Below are positions 7,997-16,753 of a stretch of DNA of 64,000 bases, piece by piece. The stretch lies in contig JAKSTP010000008.1 in assembly GCA_024402505.1 (NCBI GenBank), positions 1 to 64,000 on the forward strand, read 5' to 3'. Position 1 is the first letter of the stretch. Each line of letters starts with the position of its first letter. Both the position numbers and the translations under genes were made by a program. The notes under the pieces were generated by a model that saw only the letters and a list, made by a program, of their open reading frames with translations, was not told the origin of the DNA and did no database searches. This stretch comes from Treponema sp. Lineage in GTDB: Bacteria; Spirochaetota; Spirochaetia; Treponematales; Treponemataceae.

Positions 7997-8890
7997 ATGA
8001 ACTTTTACGAAATGGAAGCCTTTGTCCGACTTTCACGGGAACTGCATTTTGGCAAGGCAGCCTCAGCTTTAAACATGAGTCCATCTGCCTTAAGCCGCGT
8101 TATTACCCGCCTGGAAGAGGAGCTGCACACAGTTCTACTTGACCGTTCCAACCGCCAGGTGATTCTTACTCCCGAAGGCGAAAAGTTCCGTGTTTTTGCA
8201 GTACAGTCTCTTGCCGGCATGAAAAACCTTAAAGATTCCCTTGAAGATGAAGGATCAGAAGAGATTACAGGAACACTTCCCCTTTATGCTTCCGTTACGG
8301 CCTGTTACACAATTCTTCCCCGCTTTGTTCGCCAGCTGAATCAGCGTTATCCAAAAGTAAAAATCTCTGTAGAAACCGGAGATCCGGCTGGTGCCCTTGC
8401 CAGTGTTCGTGACGGCCGTTGTCTTCTGGCAGTTGCAGCTATTCCTGAAGAAGGACTTTCCACCATGGAAACTGTAGTTATGGAACACACACCTCTGGTT
8501 TACGCCGCCTGCAAAAACGGGCCTTACACAGAAGTATACGGTTCTCCACAGGACATTGTTTCCACAGTTCCTCTGATTCTTCCCAAAGCAGGTCTTGCCC
8601 GAAAACGCTTCGATAAATGGACAAAATCCAGAAATGTTCATCCTGTTATTGCGGCAGAAACTGAGGGAAATGAAGCTATTCTTGCCCTGGCTCAGCTTGG
8701 ACTTGGCATAGGTCTAGTTCCCCGCATTGTTCTTGAAAACGGACCTTACAAAGGGGAGTTCATCATTCACGAGGCGGGAAATGCCCTTGGCCACTACGAC
8801 GTTGGTTTCATCTACAAAAAAGATATTACAGGTACTACAAGTCAGAAAAAACTTGGTGCAGTGGTAAGAAACATTCTTGAAACCATGTAG
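7997..8890 (+). CDS. LysR-family regulator, IlvY-like
   Basis: A 297-residue LysR-type activator. The N-terminal winged helix-turn-helix (residues about 1-60: LHFGKAASALNMSPSALSRVITRLEEEL) and the C-terminal effector domain (TGTLPLYASVTACYTILP..., GLGIGLVPRIVLE) line up by eye over their whole length with E. coli IlvY, including HFG, SPS-LSR and VFAQQ/VFAVQ segments. IlvY activates ilvC in response to acetohydroxy acids, but no branched-chain gene is next to it here, so the target is open. A TAAAAT box ends six bases before the ATG and no ribosome binding site is present. Confidence 0.85.
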   Translation: MNFYEMEAFVRLSRELHFGKAASALNMSPSALSRVITRLEEELHTVLLDRSNRQVILTPEGEKFRVFAVQSLAGMKNLKDSLEDEGSEEITGTLPLYASVTACYTILPRFVRQLNQRYPKVKISVETGDPAGALASVRDGRCLLAVAAIPEEGLSTMETVVMEHTPLVYAACKNGPYTEVYGSPQDIVSTVPLILPKAGLARKRFDKWTKSRNVHPVIAAETEGNEAILALAQLGLGIGLVPRIVLENGPYKGEFIIHEAGNALGHYDVGFIYKKDITGTTSQKKLGAVVRNILETM

Positions 8891-8902
8891 GAGACGAATC
8901 TT

Positions 8903-9658
8903 ATGACAGAAAAACAGTTTCAGGCCTTTGACAGTTTCCGATCCGCTTTTAAAAAAGAAGTTCAGCGCTGGTCTTCCGCGACACAAAATCTTTCCAGTCT
9001 CCAGGCCCTTACCGCCGCAGAAGGGAAAGTACCTTTTTATCCTGTGGAAAATCCTGTAGTTTACAACACAGCCCTGGATGCCATTTCCAAAGAAGATGAA
9101 ATCCGCCTTCTTGTAATTGGAGACAATCCTGGAAAAGAAGAACAGCTTTCTAAAAACCAGAAATACCTTGTTGGACTTGCAGGTAAGATCGGTGAAAAGT
9201 TTTTCCGGGAAAATCCTGAGCTTGCCGTTGATTTTAGAAAGAATGCCATCATTTTGAATAAGACTCCTGTTCATTCTGCAAAAACTGCCATGCTTTACAA
9301 GATTGCAAAATCCAGTGTGGAAGCAGAAAATCTTATTAAAGAAAGCCAGATCTGGATGGCCGAAGCTACAGCCCGTCTTCACAACGAACTGTGCAGTGAA
9401 GCCTTAAAAAACAATCTTTATGTTCCCCAGCTCTGGCTTGTAGGTTACGGTGAATTAAAACCTAAAGGCATTTTTTCTGCTTACACACAAACCTTAAAAA
9501 ATACATCCCAATACTGGGACAAAGTAAAAGTCTACCAGCATTTTTCCATGAACCGTTTCACCATCGATCTTGGGGACTGGCAGAAAAAAAATCCTGGTAA
9601 AAACCTTACAGAAAACCTGGAATCCCTTGGAGAATTCCACAAAAATGCACTGATGTAA
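8903..9658 (+). CDS. Uracil-DNA glycosylase-like protein of unknown function
   Basis: A 251-residue cytoplasmic protein. LLVIGDNPGKEEQ (about residues 70-82) resembles the G-x-x-P-G-x-E water-activating loop of uracil-DNA glycosylase superfamily members, and YQHFSMNRF near residue 213 sits where those enzymes have the second catalytic motif starting with histidine. LWLVGYGELKPKG between them fits the middle strand. The likeness is to the fold, not to a specific family, so glycosylase activity is only a possibility. It lies 12 bases after the regulator and 13 before the HAD gene, forming a three-gene unit. Confidence 0.55.
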   Translation: MTEKQFQAFDSFRSAFKKEVQRWSSATQNLSSLQALTAAEGKVPFYPVENPVVYNTALDAISKEDEIRLLVIGDNPGKEEQLSKNQKYLVGLAGKIGEKFFRENPELAVDFRKNAIILNKTPVHSAKTAMLYKIAKSSVEAENLIKESQIWMAEATARLHNELCSEALKNNLYVPQLWLVGYGELKPKGIFSAYTQTLKNTSQYWDKVKVYQHFSMNRFTIDLGDWQKKNPGKNLTENLESLGEFHKNALM

Positions 9659-9671
9659 AAAGGAGAATTAA

Positions 9672-10340
9672 ATGTATACACACCTGTTTTTCGATCTGGA
9701 CGGCACTCTTACCGATCCCGCCCCTGGAATTACAAATGCCTTTATCTACGCATACAAAGCTTTTGGCATGGAAGTTCCACCTTACGAACAGCTATGCACC
9801 TACATTGGACCTCCCCTGCGCTACACTTTCGAAAAGCATTTCGGATTTACAGGATCTATGATTGATGAAGGCGTAAAAAAATACCGGGAATACTACAGCG
9901 AAAAAGGACTTTTTGAAAATTCAGTTTTTCCTGGCATTGAAGATATGCTTAAAAAACTTAAAGACAAAGGCATCAAACTCTCCGTAGCCACTTCAAAACC
10001 AGAACACTTTTCCATCAGGATTCTTGAAAAATTTGGAATTGCAAAATATTTTGATTTTATCTGCGGTTCAAATATGGATGAAACCCGTGCTAAAAAAAGC
10101 GAGATAATTGCCTACGCCCTTCAGCAGAACGGAAATCCTGATCCGGAAAATGTTTTAATGATTGGAGACCGCCTTCATGATGTGGAAGGTGCCAAAGAAA
10201 ACGGATTGAAATGCGCCGGTGTTTTATTCGGCTACGGAACAAAAGAAGAACTTGAAAATGCCGGAGCTGATTATTTGTGCTCTTCGGTAGACGAACTTTC
10301 AGAATTCTGTCTGTTCAACACTGCACGGTTGGCAAAGTGA
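9672..10340 (+). CDS. HAD-family phosphatase, phosphoglycolate phosphatase-like
   Basis: A 222-residue haloacid dehalogenase hydrolase. Motif I is FFDLDGTLTDP (nucleophile Asp10, acid Asp12), followed by a helical cap typical of subclass IA, motif II SVATSKPE, motif III lysine near KKSEIIAYAL, and motif IV MIGDRLHDVEGAKENG. Close relatives act on phosphoglycolate, pyrophosphate or 5'-nucleotides, and sequence alone does not decide. An AAGGAG site precedes the ATG. The last 70 bases overlap, tail to tail, the end of the WecA-type gene on the other strand. Confidence 0.88.
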   Translation: MYTHLFFDLDGTLTDPAPGITNAFIYAYKAFGMEVPPYEQLCTYIGPPLRYTFEKHFGFTGSMIDEGVKKYREYYSEKGLFENSVFPGIEDMLKKLKDKGIKLSVATSKPEHFSIRILEKFGIAKYFDFICGSNMDETRAKKSEIIAYALQQNGNPDPENVLMIGDRLHDVEGAKENGLKCAGVLFGYGTKEELENAGADYLCSSVDELSEFCLFNTARLAK

Positions 10341-11326
10341 ATTACCGAGAAGAAGATTGTTACAAAGGCCAGTGTTTCCAGAAGAAGGGCTGTTCCCTTT
10401 CTGAAACCAAGGTAAAGTGAAAGCACAACTGTAGCACAAATAAGCAGCTGGAGCAGTGTCATAATAAAAAGCACCTGTTTTCCGCTGTAACCCATGTTCA
10501 TCAGTTTGTGGTGAAGATGAGATTTATCCGGGCTCATAATTGAGCGGTGTTCACGAAGTCGTCTCCAGATTGCGGCAATTGTGTCAAAAATCGGGAAAGC
10601 GGCCAGTACAATCATCATAAGAACTTTGTTGTATTCAAAAGAATTTGAAGATGAATACAACGGAAGAATTGCAATCATAAAACCAAGGAACTGAGATCCG
10701 TTGTCGCCCATAAAGGTTTTTGCCGGCGGAAAGTTGAAAATCAAAAATCCCAGAATGGCAGCGGCAAGAATAAAGCACAGTGAAGATTCAATATTTCCCG
10801 ACATTAAGAAACAGATGCCCAAAGTGATGATTACGGTAATTGAAAGCATGCCGCACAGACCGTCCAGTCCGTCAATAAGATTATAGGCATTTATAAGTCC
10901 AAGAACCCAGCCAAAAGTAAGAATTACGCTTACTACCTTTGGAAGAGTGAATCCGAATACCTGAGAAAAGCAGAATCCGTTAAGAACTACAATTGATGTG
11001 GCCACAACCTGACCAATAAGTTTAATAATAGCCTTCAGATCAAAAAGGTCGTCAATAAGTCCAAATGCATACACAATCAATCCTGCAACTAAAAGAGGCA
11101 GAACTGTGCGCACCATAATGTCTTCGTTGAAATGATAGTAGAGTCCGCTAGAAACAAAGAAAGGTCCAAAAATGGCAAGTCCGCCAAGACGAGGAATCTT
11201 TCCTGTATGAACCTTACGTGCGTCAATCTTATCGTAAAGCCCAAGTTTATGGCAAAAATGAATAATGATAGGAAGTGAAATCACTGAGAGAACAAATGAT
11301 AATCCTGAAAATAATGCCAACAACAT
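10271..11326 (-). CDS. WecA/TagO-type undecaprenyl-phosphate GlcNAc-1-phosphate transferase
   Basis: A 351-residue polytopic membrane enzyme (about ten helices) of the polyprenyl-phosphate HexNAc-1-P transferase family. Signature motifs are FGLIDDLFDLKA, NAYNLIDGLDGLCG, TFMGDNGSQFLGF and the cytoplasmic SHLHHK motif. It attaches a sugar-1-phosphate to undecaprenyl phosphate, the first step of surface polysaccharide assembly; SHLHHK separates WecA/TagO from MraY. I prefer the ATG at 11326 over the GTG at 11341, because a promoter (TTGCAT-17-TATTAT) ends six bases before 11326. No ribosome binding site is present. Confidence 0.88.
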   Translation of the reverse strand: MLLALFSGLSFVLSVISLPIIIHFCHKLGLYDKIDARKVHTGKIPRLGGLAIFGPFFVSSGLYYHFNEDIMVRTVLPLLVAGLIVYAFGLIDDLFDLKAIIKLIGQVVATSIVVLNGFCFSQVFGFTLPKVVSVILTFGWVLGLINAYNLIDGLDGLCGMLSITVIITLGICFLMSGNIESSLCFILAAAILGFLIFNFPPAKTFMGDNGSQFLGFMIAILPLYSSSNSFEYNKVLMMIVLAAFPIFDTIAAIWRRLREHRSIMSPDKSHLHHKLMNMGYSGKQVLFIMTLLQLLICATVVLSLYLGFRKGTALLLETLAFVTIFFSVIHFANRAVLNRQNSESSSTEEHK

Positions 11327-11332
11327 ACTAGA

Positions 11333-11361
11333 ATAATACACTCATAACACACAAAATGCAA
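11333..11361 (-). promoter_or_regulatory. Promoter of the WecA-type gene, leaderless
   Basis: Minus strand TTGCAT (11356-11361), a 17-base spacer and TATTAT (11333-11338) lead after six bases to the ATG at 11326. Confidence 0.55.
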
Positions 11362-11457
11362 TTACTTCTATATTATGCGTTATATTGACATATTTTTCAT
11401 TGTTATCTTGTCAATTATGGGGTAAAATATAAGGGATTTTAAATCGTGAGGTTTATT

Positions 11458-12504
11458 ATGAAAAAATTAAAACTGATTTTGTTTGGTGCATCCCTTTTTA
11501 TGCTTGCATCATGTGGATCTAAAGCTCCCGATGAAACGGAGAGTACACCAACCGCTCCAGCAGCAGTAGAACAGGTTGAAGATACAGACACAACTGAAAC
11601 AACCGATAACACAGACACTGCTGAATCAACAGACCCAGCTGACATTGACGCAGTACTTGCAAAAATTGAAGACCTGCGTAACAAAGCCATTGAATCTGGG
11701 GCCAAAGATTTTGCACCAGGAATTCTTGATGAACTTGATGAAACCTTGGCTTCTATTAAAGAACGGGCCGCAAAAGGTGAAGACGTAACTGCCGATCTTG
11801 CACGTCTTTCAATGCTCTACGACGCACTTACATCCTACTCAAAAGCCTGCGTTCTTAAAAATAAGATTGACGACATGGAACTGGCTCAGCTTGATCAGAA
11901 AGATTACGATGCCGGTGTTCTTTACTTGAACGAATGTGATGAACTTTTTGAAGAAGAAGAACTTTCTGCCGTAAAACTCCAGGATGCTTCTAAAAAAGCC
12001 TACGCTTCTCTTAACACAGTTTACTTTGTTGCTTTCAAAAAACTTGCAAAAGATGCCCGTGCCGCAGCCTTTGAAGCAAAACGTGATGCCGACAGTGTAA
12101 AAGCCGGTGTTTCTCAGAAGGAACGCTACAACGAAGCCGTAGAAATCTTCAAGAACGGTGATTCTTCTTACGCAATGCAGAATCCTGAACGAGCCTGCGA
12201 CCTTTACATCGAAGCCGGTGAACTTTTTGACGAACTTTACGAAGATGTTTCTGAAAAACGTGCCGCAGCCCAGGCCGCAATTGACGCTGCAAAAGCTAAA
12301 GTAGCAGAAAGTGAAAAAGCTGCTCTCCAGGCCGACAAAGACCTTCCAATCACAGACGAAAACCTTGCCGGTATTGAAGATGAAGATGCAGTTCTTCTTG
12401 AAGAAGATGAATATGATGATCCTGAAGAAGCCGAAGCAGATATCGCCGAAACTTTCGAAGAAGAAGTTATCAACGCTGTAGTTGATTATCTGGAGGCAAA
12501 ATAA
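11458..12504 (+). CDS. Acidic lipoprotein with helical repeats
   Basis: A 348-residue lipoprotein. The signal peptide ends in the lipobox LASC, whose cysteine would be lipidated. It is followed by an acidic Thr/Glu/Asp-rich linker (about residues 25-60), then a long alpha-helical, coiled-coil-like body with TPR-style phrases (DYDAGVLYLNECDELFEEEE, PERACDLYIEAGELFDELY) and a strongly acidic C-terminal tail. No enzyme motif is seen. The start at 11458 follows GTGAGG at 11446. It is translationally coupled to the LysM-like gene (stop and start share one base), so the two products probably act together in the periplasm. Confidence 0.75.
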   Translation: MKKLKLILFGASLFMLASCGSKAPDETESTPTAPAAVEQVEDTDTTETTDNTDTAESTDPADIDAVLAKIEDLRNKAIESGAKDFAPGILDELDETLASIKERAAKGEDVTADLARLSMLYDALTSYSKACVLKNKIDDMELAQLDQKDYDAGVLYLNECDELFEEEELSAVKLQDASKKAYASLNTVYFVAFKKLAKDARAAAFEAKRDADSVKAGVSQKERYNEAVEIFKNGDSSYAMQNPERACDLYIEAGELFDELYEDVSEKRAAAQAAIDAAKAKVAESEKAALQADKDLPITDENLAGIEDEDAVLLEEDEYDDPEEAEADIAETFEEEVINAVVDYLEAK

Positions 12505-13196
12505 TGAAAAAAGTATTTTTAGCACTGATTATCATGGCTGCTGCATTTACTGCATTTGCCGCAAGTTACAAAAACAACACTTATCAGAAACTGGCCGATG
12601 AATATACAAAAAAAGCTGAAGTAGCCCTGGATGCAGGTGAATACGATGACGCTATTGAATATTCACGACTTGCTGAAGAAAACGCTGAACTTTCAAAAGC
12701 ATACATTGCAAGCATGCTGGCCCGCAAAGACGCCGGTGATGCAATCCGTCTTGCCGAAAACAAGATTAAATATGCAGAAAGCATTCAGGCCGATCTGAAC
12801 TTCCCAATGGCCTTCTCATCAGCCATGGAAAACCTGGAAAGAGCAAAAAAATGCTTCGACGATGAAGATTACGAAAATGCCCTCAGCTACGCACGTATGT
12901 CATCAGACGCACTTGCCGGCATTAAAGAAATCACACCGCTTCCAGAATATTACATCGTAAAACCTTGGGCAGAAACAAAAGACTGTTACTGGAACATTTC
13001 AGGACGTCCTTATGTTTACAACAACCCTCTCTTGTGGGAAAACCTGTACCAGGCAAATAAACAGAACATGCCAAAACCGGAAGATCCAAACCTCATCCAC
13101 CCAGGCATGAAAATGAAGATCCCAAGCATCACTGGTGAATACCGAAGTGGTGTGTACGATCCTAAAAAGGAATACGAACCATACAGCGGAAAATAA
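12504..13196 (+). CDS. Periplasmic protein: helical repeats plus C-terminal LysM-like domain
   Basis: A 230-residue exported protein with signal peptide MKKVFLALIIMAAAFTAFAA. Residues about 25-140 form helical TPR/DUF4398-like repeats (LADEYTKKAEVALDAGEYDDAIEYSRLAEE, NLERAKKCFDDEDYENALSYARM). Residues about 150-215 resemble a LysM peptidoglycan-binding unit (YYIVKPWAETKDCYWNISG..., LWENLYQANKQNM, IHPGMKMKIPS). It probably ties the upstream lipoprotein to the cell wall. The ribosome binding site GGAGG lies inside the end of the lipoprotein gene, and the ATG overlaps its stop (TAATG). Confidence 0.8.
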   Translation: MKKVFLALIIMAAAFTAFAASYKNNTYQKLADEYTKKAEVALDAGEYDDAIEYSRLAEENAELSKAYIASMLARKDAGDAIRLAENKIKYAESIQADLNFPMAFSSAMENLERAKKCFDDEDYENALSYARMSSDALAGIKEITPLPEYYIVKPWAETKDCYWNISGRPYVYNNPLLWENLYQANKQNMPKPEDPNLIHPGMKMKIPSITGEYRSGVYDPKKEYEPYSGK

Positions 13197-13232
13197 CCTT
13201 CTAAGGTCAGCCCGCTAAAAAGGAGTAAAATA

Positions 13233-14150
13233 ATGCGAAGACTTGTAACACGAAGCGATTTTGACGGACTTGCATGTGCCATGATGCTCAAAGAACTGGA
13301 CATGATTGATGAAATCAAATTTGTTCATCCAAAAGATGTTCAGGATGGAAAAATTGAATTTACTGGTGACGATATCACCACAAACCTTCCTTTCGATCCA
13401 CGGGTAAAACTTTCTTTTGATCACCACATGAGTGAAACTGAACGCCTTGAAGTTCAGAAATATCCAAACCTGATTATTGATGAAAAAGCCCGTTCTGCAG
13501 CACGTGTTGTTTACAATTATTTTGGCGGAGCTGAAAAATTCAAAACTGTATCGGAAGAACTGATGGTTGCTGTTGATAAAGGTGACAGCGCTGACTTTAC
13601 TTTGGACGAAATCCTGAATCCTTCAAAATGGACTCTGCTCCACTTTATTATGGATCCACGAACAGGACTTGGACGCTTCCACGATTTCCGTATTTCAAAC
13701 TACGACCTGATGATGGAACTTATTGATTACTGCCGTTTCCACACCATCGACGAAATCATGGAACTGCCAGATGTTAAAGAACGTGTTGAAATGTACTTTG
13801 ACCAGCAGGAAAAATTCAAGGCTCAGATTGAAAGAATCCACAAGATTGAAGGGAAAGTTCTTGTTCTTGATCTTCGCGATGAAGAAATCATTTACACAGG
13901 AAACCGTTTCTTCGTATACGCCATGTATCCTGAAGTTGAAATCTCCGTACACGTTGCATGGGGCTTCAAAAAACAGAATACAGCCGTAATGATTGGAAAA
14001 TCCATCGTAAACAAAAACTCAAAGGTTTCTATTGGAGACATTTGTCTTGAATACGGTGGAGGCGGTCACCACAACGCAGGTACTTGTCAGCTTGAAAATG
14101 ACAAGGTTGATGCAGAACTGCCTGTAATCATCAAAAAACTTAACGGCTAA
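13233..14150 (+). CDS. DHH-family phosphoesterase
   Basis: A 305-residue member of the DHH/DHHA1 superfamily. RSDFDGLACA (metal ligands), FDHHMSE (the DHH motif proper) and a C-terminal DHHA1-type GGGGHHNAGTC are all present. Known relatives are exopolyphosphatases, c-di-AMP/nanoRNA hydrolases and RecJ. The short, two-domain form without a nucleic-acid-binding extension fits an oligonucleotide or phosphate-ester hydrolase; the substrate cannot be told from sequence. AAGGAG precedes the ATG. The last 11 bases overlap the convergent Nudix gene. Confidence 0.85.
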   Translation: MRRLVTRSDFDGLACAMMLKELDMIDEIKFVHPKDVQDGKIEFTGDDITTNLPFDPRVKLSFDHHMSETERLEVQKYPNLIIDEKARSAARVVYNYFGGAEKFKTVSEELMVAVDKGDSADFTLDEILNPSKWTLLHFIMDPRTGLGRFHDFRISNYDLMMELIDYCRFHTIDEIMELPDVKERVEMYFDQQEKFKAQIERIHKIEGKVLVLDLRDEEIIYTGNRFFVYAMYPEVEISVHVAWGFKKQNTAVMIGKSIVNKNSKVSIGDICLEYGGGGHHNAGTCQLENDKVDAELPVIIKKLNG

Positions 14151-14685
14151 GGTATAAACCTATAGCACTAACCATAAGGGCATGCTGGAATTCCGGTGTG
14201 CCCATTTTTTTTAACACTTCGCTTTTTTTCATGCGGAAACAGTTTACGTATTCGTCGTGATCAAGCTTCTGATTTCCAACTTTTACAAGATCTTTTGCCA
14301 CAAAAATATGAATGTGATTTGAGTTAATGGCCGGGTTAGGATTCAGCACACCTATTTTTTCAAGTTTACCGGCCCGATAACCAGTTTCTTCTTCCAGTTC
14401 ACGGGCAGCGCCAACAGCAGGATCTTCTCCCCACTCGTTTACTCCCCCAGGAAATTCAATACTCAGGGCTTTTTCTCCGTGACGCCACTGTTTTACCATA
14501 AGAAAATCGTCGTCAATTTCTGGAATTGTAAATACCCAGTCGCGGCAGGTAGTAACAATGTAATCACCTTCCAGACCATCTGAACTTCGAGAGTGTCGTT
14601 TTGTAACAGTAAAAACCGGAGTCTCCAGAAGTTCTGTACAGGAAAGTTCAGTCCATTTCAGTTTTTCATCATTTTCATCTGCCAT
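14140..14685 (-). CDS. Nudix hydrolase, ADP-ribose pyrophosphatase-like
   Basis: A 181-residue Nudix enzyme. The Nudix box reads from GGVNEWGED through REL-EEETGY (about residues 85-107), which gives the metal-binding REUxEExGU core. The preceding PEIDDDFLMVKQWRHG and the following NPNPAINSNHIHIFVA segments match the ADP-ribose/NUDT5-type branch, which cleaves ADP-ribose to AMP and ribose-5-phosphate. The ORF extends further upstream, but the start at 14685 is preferred for its GAGGT ribosome binding site. Confidence 0.88.
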   Translation of the reverse strand: MADENDEKLKWTELSCTELLETPVFTVTKRHSRSSDGLEGDYIVTTCRDWVFTIPEIDDDFLMVKQWRHGEKALSIEFPGGVNEWGEDPAVGAARELEEETGYRAGKLEKIGVLNPNPAINSNHIHIFVAKDLVKVGNQKLDHDEYVNCFRMKKSEVLKKMGTPEFQHALMVSAIGLYLSR

Positions 14686-14788
14686 AATTTTACCTCTATT
14701 TATTGAATTCCTTTTGCGGAATTTGAGTTTATGGTTTATCATAATTCAAAGAACATTTGATTTCAACTTATTTTTTATGGAGGTTCTT

Positions 14789-15607
14789 ATGGCTATTATC
14801 TCTATTTCCCGGCAAATTGCAGCTCTAGGTGATGAAGTCTGCACAAGACTTTCAGAAAAAATGAATTACCGTTTTATCAGCAGAACTTATATAGAAGAAA
14901 AACTGATGAGAATGGGCTTTGACGAAAGAAAAATGCTCAAATACGATGAACGAAAACCTGGCTTTTTTGCATCTCTTTCAAAAGACCGTGATGAATATCT
15001 GGCTCACCTTCAGCTGGCTCTGCTTGAAGAAGCTGAAACTAACAACGTTGTTATTATTGGCCGGGGTGCATTTGCCACCTTTTCAGGCATTGCAAATCAT
15101 CTTTCTTTCCGCGTAGTAGCCAATGACAAAGTCCGCGTGGAGCGTCTTATGGCAGAAAAAAACTGGACAGAACGCCAGGCCCGGGCCCGCATTGATGAAA
15201 GTGATACAAACCGCGAAGGATTTCACAAAGCCTTTTACAATGTAAACGTAGAAGATTCTACCAATTACAACATGGTTATCAACACCGGCATTTACAATGA
15301 AGACAAAGCTTCAAACATTATTGCCGCTGCTGTTAAGGCTGCCGTTTCTGAAGAAGATGAAAAAACCGGCATGGAACAGATTGCCCGCATGAAAGCCGCC
15401 CAGTCCTTTGTAAACAAACTTCTTTTTGAATATAAAGTAAAAGTTGATTTCCTCCACGCTTCTATTGATGAAAATACAATGGTTCTTCAGGGTGTTGCCG
15501 ATTCTGTAGGCATTGTAGAACAGGTAATGAACATTGCCCGCCGGGAAGTAAAGGACTACGAAATCAGAAGTGCCATCAGCGTGATTCACGATTTCAAGCA
15601 GTTTTAA
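14789..15607 (+). CDS. Cytidylate kinase-like protein with altered P-loop and BON-like tail
   Basis: A 272-residue protein. Residues about 1-190 follow the cytidylate-kinase-like family (ISISRQ..., VVIIGRGAFATF, the lid-type arginines RVERLMAEKNWTERQARARI, and NYNMVINTG). However, the usual P-loop GSGG is replaced by AALG after SRQ, so ordinary ATP binding is doubtful. Residues about 205-272 (KVKVDFLHASIDENTMVLQGVADSVG...) look like a BON-type alpha/beta domain, a weak resemblance. The start at 14789 follows TGGAGG at 14778-14783; the earlier ATG would add a non-homologous leader. Confidence 0.72.
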   Translation: MAIISISRQIAALGDEVCTRLSEKMNYRFISRTYIEEKLMRMGFDERKMLKYDERKPGFFASLSKDRDEYLAHLQLALLEEAETNNVVIIGRGAFATFSGIANHLSFRVVANDKVRVERLMAEKNWTERQARARIDESDTNREGFHKAFYNVNVEDSTNYNMVINTGIYNEDKASNIIAAAVKAAVSEEDEKTGMEQIARMKAAQSFVNKLLFEYKVKVDFLHASIDENTMVLQGVADSVGIVEQVMNIARREVKDYEIRSAISVIHDFKQF

Positions 15608-15698
15608 TATCAACTCTCTCCAAAAACTCATTATTAGGGAATGTCACCGATTCTCTAAAAGCATTTTATAAGTCACAATATACTTAGTGAGGTATAAA

Positions 15699-16670
15699 AT
15701 GATTCAAAGAAAACCTTTGGTAACCGACAACTATACTGCTGATCCATCTGCAAAAGTATTCGATGGAAGAATCTACATTTATCCTTCTCATGATCGTGAT
15801 ATCGATGTAGAAAACAATGACAATGGTGATCAGTATGACATGCAGGATTACCATGTATACGTAATGGAAGATACAGAACATTTCCCAAAAGACTGCGGAA
15901 AAGTTCTTGATGTAAAAGATATTCCTTGGGCAAGCAAACAGGTTTGGGCTCCAGACTGTGGAAAAAAAGGAGATACATACTACTTCGTATTCCCAGCCCG
16001 CGACAAACAGGGTATGTTCCGTCTTGGAATCGCCACTTCAAAAAGCCCTGCAGGTCCATTCGTTCCTGAAGCTGAACCAATCAAAGGTTCTTACTCAATC
16101 GACCCATGTATTTTCTGTGACACAGACGGTGAACAGTATCTTACATTCGGTGGAATTTGGGGCGGACAGCTGGACAAATACCGCAACAATGTTTACGACG
16201 AAAAGAACAACGAACCTGTAGGTGATGAACTTGCAGTTTGCGGTAAAATTGCCAAAATGGCCGATGACATGAAATCTTTCGCAGAAGAACCACGTGATGT
16301 AGTTATTCTTGACGAAAACGGAGAACCACTTAAAGGTAAAGATCACGAACGTCGTTACTTCGAAGCTCCATGTCAGTTCAAACGAGGAGACACATACTAC
16401 TTCTCTTACTCAACAGGTGACACACACAACATCTGTTACGCAACTTCAAAGAATGTTTACGGACCATACACATACCAGGGCGTACTTCTTACACCAGTTT
16501 TGGGATGGACAAACCACCACTACTGTGTAGAATTCAAAGGTAAATGGTACCTGTTCTACCACGACTGTGAACTTTCAGGCGGAATCAACCAGAAACGCAA
16601 CATCAAGTTCGTAGAAATGGAATTCAACCCAGACGGCACAATAAAAACCGTTGATGGTGATGGAAAATAA
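15699..16670 (+). CDS. Glycoside hydrolase family 43 enzyme, cytoplasmic
   Basis: A 323-residue five-bladed beta-propeller glycosidase. The three GH43 acidic residues are visible: the base aspartate in NYTADPSAKVFDGRIYIYPSHD near the N-terminus, the pKa-modulating aspartate in SIDPCIF, and the acid glutamate in RRYFEAPCQFKRGDTYYFSYS. The C-terminal HHYCVEFKGKWYLFYHD and LSGGINQKRNI motifs match the beta-xylosidase/arabinofuranosidase subfamilies. There is no signal peptide, so it probably trims imported plant-cell-wall oligosaccharides. The start at 15699 is preceded by GTGAGG. It stands alone and is followed by a repeat-rich gap. Confidence 0.9.
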   Translation: MIQRKPLVTDNYTADPSAKVFDGRIYIYPSHDRDIDVENNDNGDQYDMQDYHVYVMEDTEHFPKDCGKVLDVKDIPWASKQVWAPDCGKKGDTYYFVFPARDKQGMFRLGIATSKSPAGPFVPEAEPIKGSYSIDPCIFCDTDGEQYLTFGGIWGGQLDKYRNNVYDEKNNEPVGDELAVCGKIAKMADDMKSFAEEPRDVVILDENGEPLKGKDHERRYFEAPCQFKRGDTYYFSYSTGDTHNICYATSKNVYGPYTYQGVLLTPVLGWTNHHYCVEFKGKWYLFYHDCELSGGINQKRNIKFVEMEFNPDGTIKTVDGDGK

Positions 16671-16724
16671 TAAAAATATCCTGAATGGTTATTTTTATTA
16701 TTTTGTGACAGCGTAGCGCAGAAC

Positions 16725-16747
16725 GAAACTTTTCGTAGAAAAGTTTC
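16725..16747. repeat. Perfect 10-bp hairpin within a duplicated terminator region
   Basis: GAAACTTTTC, GTA, GAAAAGTTTC forms a perfect 10-bp stem. It is preceded by GTGACAGCGTAGCGCAGAAC and enclosed by two stretches that both carry TCCTGAAT (16679-16686 and the terminator at 16754), as if a short element had entered a terminator. Confidence 0.6.
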
Positions 16748-16753
16748 CTATAA

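Noticed and set aside
11839..12525. A 228-codon minus-strand frame opposite the lipoprotein gene
   Set aside because: Extremely Phe-rich (the antisense of Glu/Lys codons) and overlaps a well-supported gene with a lipobox and ribosome binding site.
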